A DNA stretch of 51,208 nt, taken from NCBI RefSeq assembly GCF_001463765.1, contig NZ_BBWK01000033.1, positions 1 to 51,208 on the forward strand, given 5' to 3'. Both the position numbers and the translations under genes were made by a program. Within the stretch, counting starts at the first letter, position 1. The number at the start of each line of letters is the position of its first letter. The notes beneath the pieces are model-generated. The model was not told the DNA's origin, did not search any database, and saw nothing but the letters and a program-made list of their open reading frames with translations. Below are positions 26,814 to 35,910 of the stretch, piece after piece. The stretch comes from Aureimonas sp. AU4 (lineage in GTDB: Bacteria > Pseudomonadota > Alphaproteobacteria > Rhizobiales > Rhizobiaceae).

Positions 26814-28607
26814 TTGGCGTTGACCAGCGAGGGCTCTCCGCCCGCCGCCTCCCCGGCCCGGCCGCGCTCCCTTCGCGCGCGCTGGCGGCGCGTGCCCTTC
26901 GTCCGCCGCACGCTCTTCCGGCTGCGCTGGGTGCTGGGCCATTCGATCTTCTCGTCGCTGACCCGGCGCATCGTCTTTCTCAACCTCGTCGCGCTGATCG
27001 TCCTCGTCTCGGGCATCCTTTATCTCAACCAGTTCCGCGCCGGGCTGATCGACGCGCGCGTCGAAAGCCTCCTGACGCAGGGCGAGATCATCGCGAGCGC
27101 CATCGCCTCCTCGGCCACCGTCGAGACCAATTCCATCACGCTCGACCCCGAGCGCCTCCTCGAGATGCAGGCGGGCGCGACGGTGCAGCCCGGCTCCGAG
27201 GCCGAGTCCCTCGACTTTCCGATCAATCCCGAGCGCGTGGCCCCGCTTCTGCGCCGCCTGATCTCGCCGACGCGCACGCGCGCCCGCCTCTACGACCGCG
27301 ACGCCAACCTCATCCTCGACTCGCGCCACCTCTACTCGCTCGGCCAGATCCAGCGTCTCGGCCTGCCGCCGGTGGCCGAGGAAAGCGACAACAGCGTCTT
27401 CTCGTGGCTGGAAAGCCAGGCGGGGCGAATCTTCGGCCATGGCGGCCTGCCGGTCTACCGCGAGGCGGCGGGCGGGTCCGGCACGACCTATTCCGAGGTC
27501 ATGGGCGCGCTGACGGGCGGTCCGTCCGCGGTTGTGCGCTCCACCGAGACGGGCGAGCTCATCGTCTCGGTCGCCGTTCCCATCCAGCGCGCGCGGGCCG
27601 TGCTAGGCGTCCTGATGCTGTCGACCCAAGGGGGCGACATCGACAAGATCGTACAGGCCGAGCGCATGGCGATCGTGCGCACCTTCGCGGTGGCCGCGCT
27701 TGTCACCGTCGTTCTGTCCATGCTTCTGGCCTCCACCATCGCGACGCCGCTGCGGCGCCTTTCGGCGGCGGCCGTGCGCGTTCGGCGCGGGGTCAACGCG
27801 CGCGAGGAGATCCCCGACTTCGGCGACCGCGCCGACGAGGTGGGCAACCTGGCGACCGCGCTGCGCGGCATGACCAACGCACTCTATGCGCGCATGGACG
27901 CGATCGAGAGCTTCGCGGCCGATGTCAGCCACGAGCTGAAGAACCCGCTGACCTCGCTTCGCTCGGCGGTCGAGACCCTGCCGCTCGCGCGCAACGACGA
28001 GTCGCGCCAGCGCCTCCTTGCCATCATCCAGCACGACGTGAAGCGGCTCGACCGGTTGATCACCGACATCTCCGACGCCTCGCGTCTCGACGCGGAACTG
28101 GCGCGCGAGGTCTCGAGCCGCGTCGATCTCGGCGGCCTCGTCGCCTCGGTGGTGGACGGGGCGCGCGCGCACCTGAAGCCCGGCCGCGACACGCGCATCG
28201 AGCTGAAGCGAACACCCCCGCCCGCCGGCAAGACCTTCCGCGTTTCGGGACATGACCTGCGCCTCAGCCAGGTCTTCACTAATCTCGTCGACAACGCGCG
28301 CTCCTTCGTGCCCGATCACGGCGGGGAGATCACGGTCGGCCTCAGGCGCCGCTCGCGCCACGTCGTGGTGACGGTCGAGGACAACGGCCCGGGCATCCAG
28401 GCCGAGAAGATCGAACGCATCTTCGAGCGTTTCTACACGGACCGACCGGGCGCCGAGAGCTTCGGCCAGAATTCCGGCCTCGGCTTGTCGATCTCGCGCC
28501 AGATCGTCGAGGCCCATGGCGGTACGCTCGAGGCCGAGAACATCCTGCGCGGCGACGGGAGCGTGGCGGGCGCGCGCTTCATCGTGACGCTTCCGGCCGA
28601 GGAATGA
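26814..28607 (+). CDS. chvG: Two-component sensor histidine kinase ChvG
   Basis: ChvG is the membrane sensor that phosphorylates ChvI. The 597-residue protein has a basic cytoplasmic N-terminus, membrane helices at about 53-71 and 290-311, and a periplasmic sensor region between them. A HAMP segment follows, then the DHp phosphorylation site His373 in ADVSHELKNPLTSLRS. The ATPase has QVFTNLVDNARSF (N box), VEDNGPGIQ (G1), IFERFYTDRP (F box) and GLGLSISRQIV (G2). The start is TTG, supported by a strong AAGGAGG 6 nt upstream. Its stop overlaps hprK as ATGA. Confidence 0.96.
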   Translation: MALTSEGSPPAASPARPRSLRARWRRVPFVRRTLFRLRWVLGHSIFSSLTRRIVFLNLVALIVLVSGILYLNQFRAGLIDARVESLLTQGEIIASAIASSATVETNSITLDPERLLEMQAGATVQPGSEAESLDFPINPERVAPLLRRLISPTRTRARLYDRDANLILDSRHLYSLGQIQRLGLPPVAEESDNSVFSWLESQAGRIFGHGGLPVYREAAGGSGTTYSEVMGALTGGPSAVVRSTETGELIVSVAVPIQRARAVLGVLMLSTQGGDIDKIVQAERMAIVRTFAVAALVTVVLSMLLASTIATPLRRLSAAAVRVRRGVNAREEIPDFGDRADEVGNLATALRGMTNALYARMDAIESFAADVSHELKNPLTSLRSAVETLPLARNDESRQRLLAIIQHDVKRLDRLITDISDASRLDAELAREVSSRVDLGGLVASVVDGARAHLKPGRDTRIELKRTPPPAGKTFRVSGHDLRLSQVFTNLVDNARSFVPDHGGEITVGLRRRSRHVVVTVEDNGPGIQAEKIERIFERFYTDRPGAESFGQNSGLGLSISRQIVEAHGGTLEAENILRGDGSVAGARFIVTLPAEE

Positions 28608-29083
28608 GCGACGACCCGCTCGGCCCCGGCGGCATCCATGCCAGCGCCGTCGCCTTTGGCCATCGCGCGGTCCTGATTCGGGGTGTGGCGGGAAGCGGGA
28701 AGTCCGCGCTCGCGCTCGCGCTCCTGTCGCGCCGCCTGTTCGACGGCACGCCCGGCCGGCTTCTGGCCGACGACCGCGTGCGCCTGCGGGTCGAGGAGGG
28801 AAGGCTTGTCGCCTTCGCGCCCGACACACTCAAGGGGTTGATCGAGGCGCGGGGCGTCGGGCTTCTGCGCGTGCCTGCCGCCGAGCCCTGCCCGGTCGCC
28901 CTCCTCGTCGATCTCTTGGAGGCGCCGGAACCGTGCGAGCGCATGCCCGCCCGTGCCGACGACACGCTCGCCGGCATCGTGCTTGCTGCGGTGCGATGGC
29001 CGGCGCGGGCGAGCACCACGGGCGCCGATCTCGTGGTCGCGCTCCTGTCGGGAGCCGAGCGGATCGATCCGGACGCGGCGTGA
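28604..29083 (+). CDS. hprK: HPr kinase/phosphorylase, short alphaproteobacterial form
   Basis: HprK phosphorylates and dephosphorylates a regulatory Ser on HPr. The 159-residue protein is only the C-terminal catalytic domain, as is usual in alphaproteobacteria; Firmicutes enzymes are about 310 residues. It has Walker A GVAGSGKS (27-34), LADDRVRLR, and KGLIEARGVGLLRVP, the HprK signature. It overlaps chvG by 4 nt, so it is cotranscribed with the ChvGI system. The HPr encoded 0.7 kb downstream keeps the target Ser. The 202 bases after it hold no recognisable gene. Confidence 0.94.
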   Translation: MSDDPLGPGGIHASAVAFGHRAVLIRGVAGSGKSALALALLSRRLFDGTPGRLLADDRVRLRVEEGRLVAFAPDTLKGLIEARGVGLLRVPAAEPCPVALLVDLLEAPEPCERMPARADDTLAGIVLAAVRWPARASTTGADLVVALLSGAERIDPDAA

Positions 29084-29285
29084 CGGGATTCTTCGCAGCC
29101 GCAGCACACGAACTGTGCATAGGTGTGCGGTTTTACAACCCGGATGCGAAGCGCAAGGGGCCGGATACGACCGATCCGCGTTGAAAACCCGGAATCTTTC
29201 GAATGTGACGGCGGTGTGCCTTGCGGAGGCGGTGCCCGCAAGCGCACAATCGAATGCCTAGCGAAGTGGCGGAGTACGGGGTCGC

Positions 29286-29687
29286 ATGATCGGATTGGTG
29301 CTTGTGACCCACGGCCAGTTGGCCCGCGAGTTCAAGCTGGCCATGGAGCATGTGGTCGGACCCCAGGACGCCTTGGAGACCATCTGCATCGGTGCCGAGG
29401 ACGACATGGAGCAGCGCCGTCTCGACATTCTTCAGGCGGTTCGCGACGCCGATCGCGGGCGGGGCGTCATCATCCTGACCGACATGTTCGGCGGCACGCC
29501 TTCCAACCTCGCCATCTCGGTGATGGAGGAGAATCGCATCGACGTCCTGGCCGGGGTCAACCTTCCCATGCTGATCAAGCTCGCCAGCGTGCGGGCCGAG
29601 CATTCCATGGAGGAGGCCCTCGTTCGCGCGCAGGATGCCGGTCGCAAGTACATCGCCGTCGCCAGTCGAATTCTCAGCGGTCAGTAG
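29286..29687 (+). CDS. PTS mannose-type EIIA component
   Basis: A 133-residue single-domain EIIA of the mannose family. The phosphorylation site is His9 in MIGLVLVTHGQLAREF, and IILTDMFGGTPSNLAISVM is the other family block. No EIIB, EIIC or EIID is encoded nearby, so this EIIA is likely regulatory, receiving phosphate from HPr in a PTS without transport. It lies between hprK and HPr, the standard alphaproteobacterial arrangement. GGAG lies upstream of the ATG. Confidence 0.94.
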   Translation: MIGLVLVTHGQLAREFKLAMEHVVGPQDALETICIGAEDDMEQRRLDILQAVRDADRGRGVIILTDMFGGTPSNLAISVMEENRIDVLAGVNLPMLIKLASVRAEHSMEEALVRAQDAGRKYIAVASRILSGQ

Positions 29688-29748
29688 CGGAGCCCTCCCC
29701 CATGTCGTCCGCCACCGGTCCCGTATTCTTGTCCGAAGATTTCAGCCG

Positions 29749-30051
29749 ATGAGCCAGACAGCCGTGAAACCGCAGGAAGGGCCGATCGTACGCACCCTTG
29801 CCATCGTGAACCGCAAGGGACTGCACGCTCGGGCCTCCGCCAAGTTCGTGCAGACCGCCGAGTGCTTCGACGCACGCCTGATCATCTCGCGCGACGGCAT
29901 GAGCGTCGGCGGACAGTCCATCATGGGGTTGATGATGCTGGCCGCCGGCCAGGGCACCACGATCGACGTCGAGGCCGACGGCCCCGACGCGCAGGCCGCC
30001 ATGGAGGCGATCTCCGACCTTCTCGCCAACCGCTTCGGCGAGGAATGCTGA
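29749..30051 (+). CDS. Phosphocarrier protein HPr (NPr type)
   Basis: A 100-residue HPr-family protein that relays phosphate from enzyme I to EIIA proteins. The phosphorylation site His26 lies in NRKGLHARASAKF. The HprK target Ser57 lies in GGQSIMGLMMLAAGQGT, so both regulatory inputs are kept. The N-terminus is about 10 residues longer than E. coli HPr. The ATG at 29749 is internal to a longer open frame whose upstream part overlaps the EIIA gene. Enzyme I is not in the window. Confidence 0.94.
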   Translation: MSQTAVKPQEGPIVRTLAIVNRKGLHARASAKFVQTAECFDARLIISRDGMSVGGQSIMGLMMLAAGQGTTIDVEADGPDAQAAMEAISDLLANRFGEEC

Positions 30052-30099
30052 CGGCCGATCCCGCGCCGTCGAAGGCCTGCAATAACGCTCGCATAAGCG

Positions 30100-30117
30100 T
30101 ATAAGGATTTCCTTATA
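30100..30117 (+). promoter_or_regulatory. Palindromic operator candidate upstream of ahcY
   Basis: TATAAGGA-TT-TCCTTATA: perfect 8-bp arms around TT, 97 bases before the ahcY start and 48 bases after the HPr stop. The AT-rich symmetric form resembles ArsR-family operators. SahR, an ArsR-family regulator of methionine-cycle genes, is known in proteobacteria and often targets ahcY, but the assignment here is inference. Confidence 0.5.
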
Positions 30118-30158
30118 TCCTTTTCCGGCCACCGCTGGTAAGACGTCCGCAACGCAAC

Positions 30159-30198
30159 CGAGGCGGCGCGGCGATCCTTCGCGTCGATGCACCGCCCG
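30159..30198 (+). ncRNA. Structured leader of ahcY
   Basis: CGAGGCGG (30159-30166) can pair with CCGCCCG (30192-30198) with one bulged A, enclosing a GCGA-UCCU-UCGC hairpin (30171-30182). The outer stem closes directly before the ribosome site AAGGGA. A CCGAGG..GCG stretch at its start recalls the SAH riboswitch, an RNA element known before ahcY in other proteobacteria, but I cannot confirm the full consensus or a pseudoknot. Confidence 0.35.
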
Positions 30199-30214
30199 AG
30201 ACAAGGGACGCGTG

Positions 30215-31615
<1,401 letters not shown>

Positions 31616-31623
31616 AACGTGTA

Positions 31624-31643
31624 AAGGGCGCACGAGCGCCCTT
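31624..31643 (+). repeat. First small hairpin after ahcY
   Basis: AAGGGCGC-ACGA-GCGCCCTT, a perfect 8-bp stem starting 9 bases after the ahcY stop. It lacks a T-tract. It precedes the stronger hairpin at 31662 and may help stabilise or terminate the transcript. Confidence 0.6.
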
Positions 31644-31661
31644 CTAGGATGCGAGACCCCG

Positions 31662-31701
31662 AAAGCGCCGTTGGCAACCCCCACGGCGCTTTTTCTTTTT
31701 T
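31662..31701 (+). terminator. Intrinsic terminator of ahcY
   Basis: AAAGCGCCGT (31662-31671) pairs with ACGGCGCTTT (31683-31692), followed by TTCTTTTTT. Stem, loop and T-tract are all typical of a rho-independent terminator. Confidence 0.9.
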
Positions 31702-31734
31702 CCCTACTGTGCCGTTCGCGCGCTTTGCGCGGAG

Positions 31735-31743
31735 TTATCCACC
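31735..31743 (+). promoter_or_regulatory. DnaA-box-like 9-mer upstream of divL
   Basis: TTATCCACC matches the DnaA box TTATCCACA in 8 of 9 positions and lies 93 bases before the divL start. A TTTAAA follows 4 bases later. One isolated match may be chance. The rest of the 31702-31836 stretch shows no other feature. Confidence 0.25.
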
Positions 31744-31836
31744 GTTTAAATTCCCGAGCGTCACGACCCGTTGGGGAACGGATCGCGGCGCTGGGGACAA
31801 CTGTCTTTCCTCGAAAGGCGGCGGAGAAGGACGGGG

Positions 31837-34350
31837 ATGACACAAGGCGAAGCAAGGCTAGGCCCGGACCGGGGGGTCCGGCCTAACCTCTATTTCTGGT
31901 TGCAACCCGTTGCCTGGGCTGCGCTTCTGTGCACGTGGCCGGTCGCGGCCCACGCGCAGGAGGCGGATGGCGGCCTCGCGCCGGAAACGGTTCTCAATCT
32001 GGCCCTCGTCAGCCTGACCATCGGCGCCGCGATGATCGCCGCCGTGTGGCTGATCCGCCAGCAGTCCGCCACCGCGGCGGAGAATCGGCGTCTCGCCCTG
32101 GCGCTGGCGGACGCGGCCGACGAATCCGACCGCCGCGCCACGCTCCTCACGCAGGACGGTCAACGCCTCCTGGTCTTCAGCGGCGTCGGCGTGCCCGACG
32201 TCATGGGCGCGCTGCCGCGTCCCCTGGGCGTCCCCGCCGAGCCGGCAGCCTTCCTGCGCCTTGGGGAATGGATGGACCCCACGGAGGCGGCCGCGCTCCA
32301 GCGCGACATCGACACGCTGCGCGCCCGGGCCGAAGGCTTCCGGCGCGAGATCGAGGCGCCGGGCGGCCAAGCCATGGAGATCGTGGGCCGCACCGTGGGC
32401 GGGCTCGCCACGGTGCGCTTCGCGCCGCTGGAGGGCCTGCGCGAGGAGATCGCCGAGGCGCGCATCGCGCTGGAACGTGCCAACGGCATGATCGAAACGG
32501 TGCAGGCGCTCTTCGACGCGGCGCCCCTGCCCATGTGGGTGCGCGGCGCCGACGGGCTCCTTGTCTGGGTCAACAGCGCCTATGCCGCCGCCGTCGACGC
32601 GCCGGGCGTGTCCGATGCGGTGGCGCGACAGATCGAGTTCTTCAACGAGCGCGAGCGCCAGCAGATCGCCGCGCGCCTCAAGACCGCCGGGCGCTTCGAG
32701 GGCCAGATCAGCGCCGTGGTCGCCTCCGACCGGCGCAACTTCCAGGTCGTGGACGCCAGCGGTGCCTTCGGCTCGGCGGGCCTGGCCGTCGACGTGTCGG
32801 AGACCGAGACGGTCCGCATGGAGCTGCGCGAGACCGTTCGCTCCCATGCCGAGACGCTCGATCACCTGACGACCGCCATCGCTCGCTTCGACGAGCGCAC
32901 GCTCCTGATCTACCACAACAGCGCCTTCGCCAAGCTCTTCGGCCTGTCGGCCGGCTTCCTCGAGGCCGGGCCGGACCATGTCGCCATCATCGACCACCTG
33001 CGCTCGCGCGGCGTCCTGCCGGAAGACCGCCCGCTCAGCCAGGTGAAGGCCGACATCCTGCGCGCCCATCGCGCGACCGAGCCGACCGACGGCCTCTGGC
33101 ACCTGTCGGACGGGCGGACGCTGCGCGTCTTCACGAGCCCGGAGCCGCGCGGCGGCGCGACCTGGGTCTTCGAGGACCTGACCGAGAAGCTTCAGCTGGA
33201 GTCGCGCCTCAACGCGCTCGTGCGCCTTCAGGGCGAGACGCTGGACTACCTGCGCGAGGGCGTCGCCGTGTTCGGCCAGGACGGCCGGCTGCGCCTGTGG
33301 AACCCGGTCTTCGCCTCGGTCTGGGGTCTGGAGCCGGACTTCCTCCAGGCCAAGCCCCATATCCGCGCCTTCGCGGCGAGCGCCGCCGTCTCGGTGCGCC
33401 CGACCGGCGAGGGCGGCGCGGACTGGTCGGCCTTCACCCGCGCCGTCACCGCGTTCGACGAGACGGGCCGCGAGGCGGTCAGCGGCGAGATCGAGCTGAC
33501 CGACGGGCGCATCCACTTCTACGGCATCGTGCCCCTGCCCAACGGGCAGACCATGCTGACCTTCACCGACATCTCCGACGCGCGCGCCGCCGAGCGCATG
33601 CTGCGCGAGCGCAACGAGGCGCTGGAGCACGCCGCGCGCCTGAAGAGCGACTTCGTCCAGCACGTAAACTACGAGTTGCGCTCGCCGCTCACCAACATCA
33701 TCGGCTTCTCGGCCTTGCTGCGCTCGCCCGACGCCGGTCCGCTCAACGCCAAGCAGAGCGAGTATCTCGACTATATCGGCACCTCGACGACGACGCTTCT
33801 CGCCATTGTCAACGACATCCTCGATCTGGCCACGATCGATGCCGGCATCATGGATCTGGATCTGACCGACGTCGACATCGCGCGCACGGTGGAGCACGCC
33901 GCCGAGGCCGTGGGCGAGCGCCTGCGCGACGGCGACCTGCGGCTCTCGGTGGATGTGGCGGGCGCGGGCACGACCTTCCGCGCCGACGGGCATCGCATCA
34001 CGCAGATCCTCTTCAACCTCCTGTCCAACGCCGCCAACTTCGCGCCGGCCGGATCGCTGGTGGGCGTGCGCGCCTGGCGCGAGAAGGGCGACGTCGTCTT
34101 CGCCGTCAGCGACGAGGGCCCCGGCATCGCGCCGGACGCCGTCGCCAAGCTGTTCGAGCGCTTCGAATCCGACCCGGCGGGCGGCCGCCAGTCGGGCGCC
34201 GGGCTGGGCCTGTCGATCGTCAAGAGCTTCGTCGAACTGCATGGCGGGCGCGTCGAGGTCGGCACCGGTCCGCGCGGTCGCGGCACGACTGTGACCTGCC
34301 GCTTCCCGGCCGCTCCCGACAGGAACGAACGGGACCTCGCGGCGGAATGA
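31837..34350 (+). CDS. divL: DivL-like atypical sensor histidine kinase (Tyr in place of His)
   Basis: An 837-residue membrane protein with two hydrophobic segments near the N-terminus (about 15-35 and 50-70), several PAS-like regions (LFDAAPLPMWVRGADGLLVWVNSAY type) and a kinase core. The DHp motif reads VQHVNYELRSPLTNIIGF: the phosphorylatable His is replaced by Tyr612, the hallmark of DivL, which in Caulobacter controls the CckA-CtrA cell-cycle pathway. The ATPase has ILFNLLSNAANFAP, VSDEGPGIAPD and GAGLGLSIVKSF. The ATG at 31837 has GAGAAGGA upstream. It overlaps tsaE by 4 nt. Confidence 0.9.
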   Translation: MTQGEARLGPDRGVRPNLYFWLQPVAWAALLCTWPVAAHAQEADGGLAPETVLNLALVSLTIGAAMIAAVWLIRQQSATAAENRRLALALADAADESDRRATLLTQDGQRLLVFSGVGVPDVMGALPRPLGVPAEPAAFLRLGEWMDPTEAAALQRDIDTLRARAEGFRREIEAPGGQAMEIVGRTVGGLATVRFAPLEGLREEIAEARIALERANGMIETVQALFDAAPLPMWVRGADGLLVWVNSAYAAAVDAPGVSDAVARQIEFFNERERQQIAARLKTAGRFEGQISAVVASDRRNFQVVDASGAFGSAGLAVDVSETETVRMELRETVRSHAETLDHLTTAIARFDERTLLIYHNSAFAKLFGLSAGFLEAGPDHVAIIDHLRSRGVLPEDRPLSQVKADILRAHRATEPTDGLWHLSDGRTLRVFTSPEPRGGATWVFEDLTEKLQLESRLNALVRLQGETLDYLREGVAVFGQDGRLRLWNPVFASVWGLEPDFLQAKPHIRAFAASAAVSVRPTGEGGADWSAFTRAVTAFDETGREAVSGEIELTDGRIHFYGIVPLPNGQTMLTFTDISDARAAERMLRERNEALEHAARLKSDFVQHVNYELRSPLTNIIGFSALLRSPDAGPLNAKQSEYLDYIGTSTTTLLAIVNDILDLATIDAGIMDLDLTDVDIARTVEHAAEAVGERLRDGDLRLSVDVAGAGTTFRADGHRITQILFNLLSNAANFAPAGSLVGVRAWREKGDVVFAVSDEGPGIAPDAVAKLFERFESDPAGGRQSGAGLGLSIVKSFVELHGGRVEVGTGPRGRGTTVTCRFPAAPDRNERDLAAE

Positions 34351-35897
34351 GCGGCATTCCCGATCGGTCGGGACCGGACGCGACGTGGGACGTTCCGCTG
34401 GCGGACGAAGAGGCCACGCGGCGTCTCGCGGCCGACCTTGCGCTTGCCGCGCGCCCGGGCGACCTCCTGGCGCTGCAGGGGGATCTCGGCGCCGGCAAGT
34501 CGACGCTCGCCCGCGCCTTCCTGCGGGCGCTCGCGCGCGATCCGGAACTCGAGGTCCCCTCGCCGACCTACACGCTGGTCCAGCTCTACGACACGCAGCC
34601 GCCAGCCGCCCATGCCGACCTCTACCGCCTCGGCGACGAGGCGGAGATCGAGGAACTGGGGCTCGTGGAGGTGCTGGAGGACGGCATTCTTCTCGTGGAG
34701 TGGCCGGAGCGCGCGCCAAGCTTCACGCGACACCCGGGCCTGCGTATCCGGTTGCGTGACGCGGCGGGCGGCGGGCGCGTCGCGCATATCGAGTCCGGGC
34801 ACGCGTCCGCGGCCACGCGTTTCGGCCGGACGCTCGCCGCCCGTCGTTTTCTCGAGGAAGCCGGCCATGGACGCGCCTGGCGCGCGCCGCTCGGCGGCGA
34901 CGCCTCGGCGCGCGGCTACGAGACGGTGACCGTCGAGGCCGGCGCGGCCCCCCTGATCCTCATGGACTCGCCCGACCTCGTTCCCGGCCCGCCCGTGCGC
35001 GGCGGCCGGCCCTACGCGGCGATCGCCCATCTCGCGCAGACGCTCGCGCCCTTCGTCGCCATCGCCGGGACCCTGCGCGACCACGGCCTCCTGGTTCCGG
35101 ACGTTCTCCATGCCGATACGCGCGCCGGCTTCGCCCTCCTCTCCGATCTCGGCCGCGACGGCGTTCTCGACGCCGGCGGCCGTCCGATCCCGGAGCGCTA
35201 CGAGGCCACCGTCGACGCCCTCGCCCATCTCCACGCGCAGCCCTTCGCCGAGACCGTCGCGGGGCCGGACGGCCCCTACCGCATCCCGCCCTTCGACCGC
35301 GACGCCATGGCGATCGAGATCTCGCTGCTCCTCGACTGGTACTGGCCGGACCGGTACGGCCAGCCCGCCTCGCCCGACGACCGGGCAGCGTTCGACGCCG
35401 CCTGGGCACCGCTCCTCGACCTCGCCGAGGACGCCGAGCATCACCTTCTCCTGCGCGACGTTCATTCGCCCAACCTGCTCTGGCAGCCGGGAGAGGAAGG
35501 CATCCGACGCATCGCGCTGCTCGATTTCCAGGACGCGATGATCGGGCCGACCGCCTACGACGTCGCCTCGCTCGCGCAGGACGCGCGCGTCACCGTCGAG
35601 CCCGAGCTGGAGGCGCGCCTCATCGCGCGCTACTGCGCCGCCCGGCGCCGGCACGATCCCGCCTTCGACGCCTTCCGCTTCGAGGCGGCCTATGCGGTGA
35701 TGTCGGCGCAGCGGCTGACGAAGATTCTCGGCATCTTCGTCCGGCTTCACGCGCGCGACGGCAAACCGCAATACCGTCGTCACATTCCCCGTCTCAAACA
35801 GTATCTGAAGCGCACCCTTCCCCATCCGGCGCTGGCACCACTGGCCGAGCTCTACGGCCGCTGGCGCCTGCTGGACGAGGACGGCGCACCATCATAG
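34347..35897 (+). CDS. Fusion of tRNA threonylcarbamoyladenosine ATPase TsaE with an AmgK-type sugar kinase
   Basis: A 516-residue two-domain protein. Residues 1-160 are TsaE, the P-loop ATPase for the t6A37 tRNA modification: LQGDLGAGKSTLARAF, VPSPTYTLVQLY, and HADLYRLGDEAEIEELGL. Residues of about 165-500 form an aminoglycoside-phosphotransferase-like kinase with LGGDASARGYETVTV, catalytic LLLRDVHSPNLLW and metal-binding LLDFQDAMIGPTAYDV. This matches AmgK, the anomeric kinase of MurNAc/GlcNAc in peptidoglycan recycling. murU follows after 13 bases, supporting that role. The ATG overlaps divL (ATGA). The fusion is common in Hyphomicrobiales. Confidence 0.93.
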   Translation: MSGIPDRSGPDATWDVPLADEEATRRLAADLALAARPGDLLALQGDLGAGKSTLARAFLRALARDPELEVPSPTYTLVQLYDTQPPAAHADLYRLGDEAEIEELGLVEVLEDGILLVEWPERAPSFTRHPGLRIRLRDAAGGGRVAHIESGHASAATRFGRTLAARRFLEEAGHGRAWRAPLGGDASARGYETVTVEAGAAPLILMDSPDLVPGPPVRGGRPYAAIAHLAQTLAPFVAIAGTLRDHGLLVPDVLHADTRAGFALLSDLGRDGVLDAGGRPIPERYEATVDALAHLHAQPFAETVAGPDGPYRIPPFDRDAMAIEISLLLDWYWPDRYGQPASPDDRAAFDAAWAPLLDLAEDAEHHLLLRDVHSPNLLWQPGEEGIRRIALLDFQDAMIGPTAYDVASLAQDARVTVEPELEARLIARYCAARRRHDPAFDAFRFEAAYAVMSAQRLTKILGIFVRLHARDGKPQYRRHIPRLKQYLKRTLPHPALAPLAELYGRWRLLDEDGAPS

Positions 35898-35910
35898 CCT
35901 TGCCGACGCC

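Noticed and set aside
29635-29748. Longer N-terminus for HPr
   Set aside because: It overlaps the EIIA gene and has no HPr similarity. The ATG at 29749 gives a normal-length HPr.
31929-34346. In-frame upstream extension of the TsaE-kinase gene to over 1300 residues
   Set aside because: The extension overlaps divL in another frame and lacks protein-like motifs. The ATG coupled to the divL stop is the natural start.
31858-34719. 953-residue minus-strand open frame
   Set aside because: Antisense to the DivL-like kinase and tsaE, with no recognisable domain.
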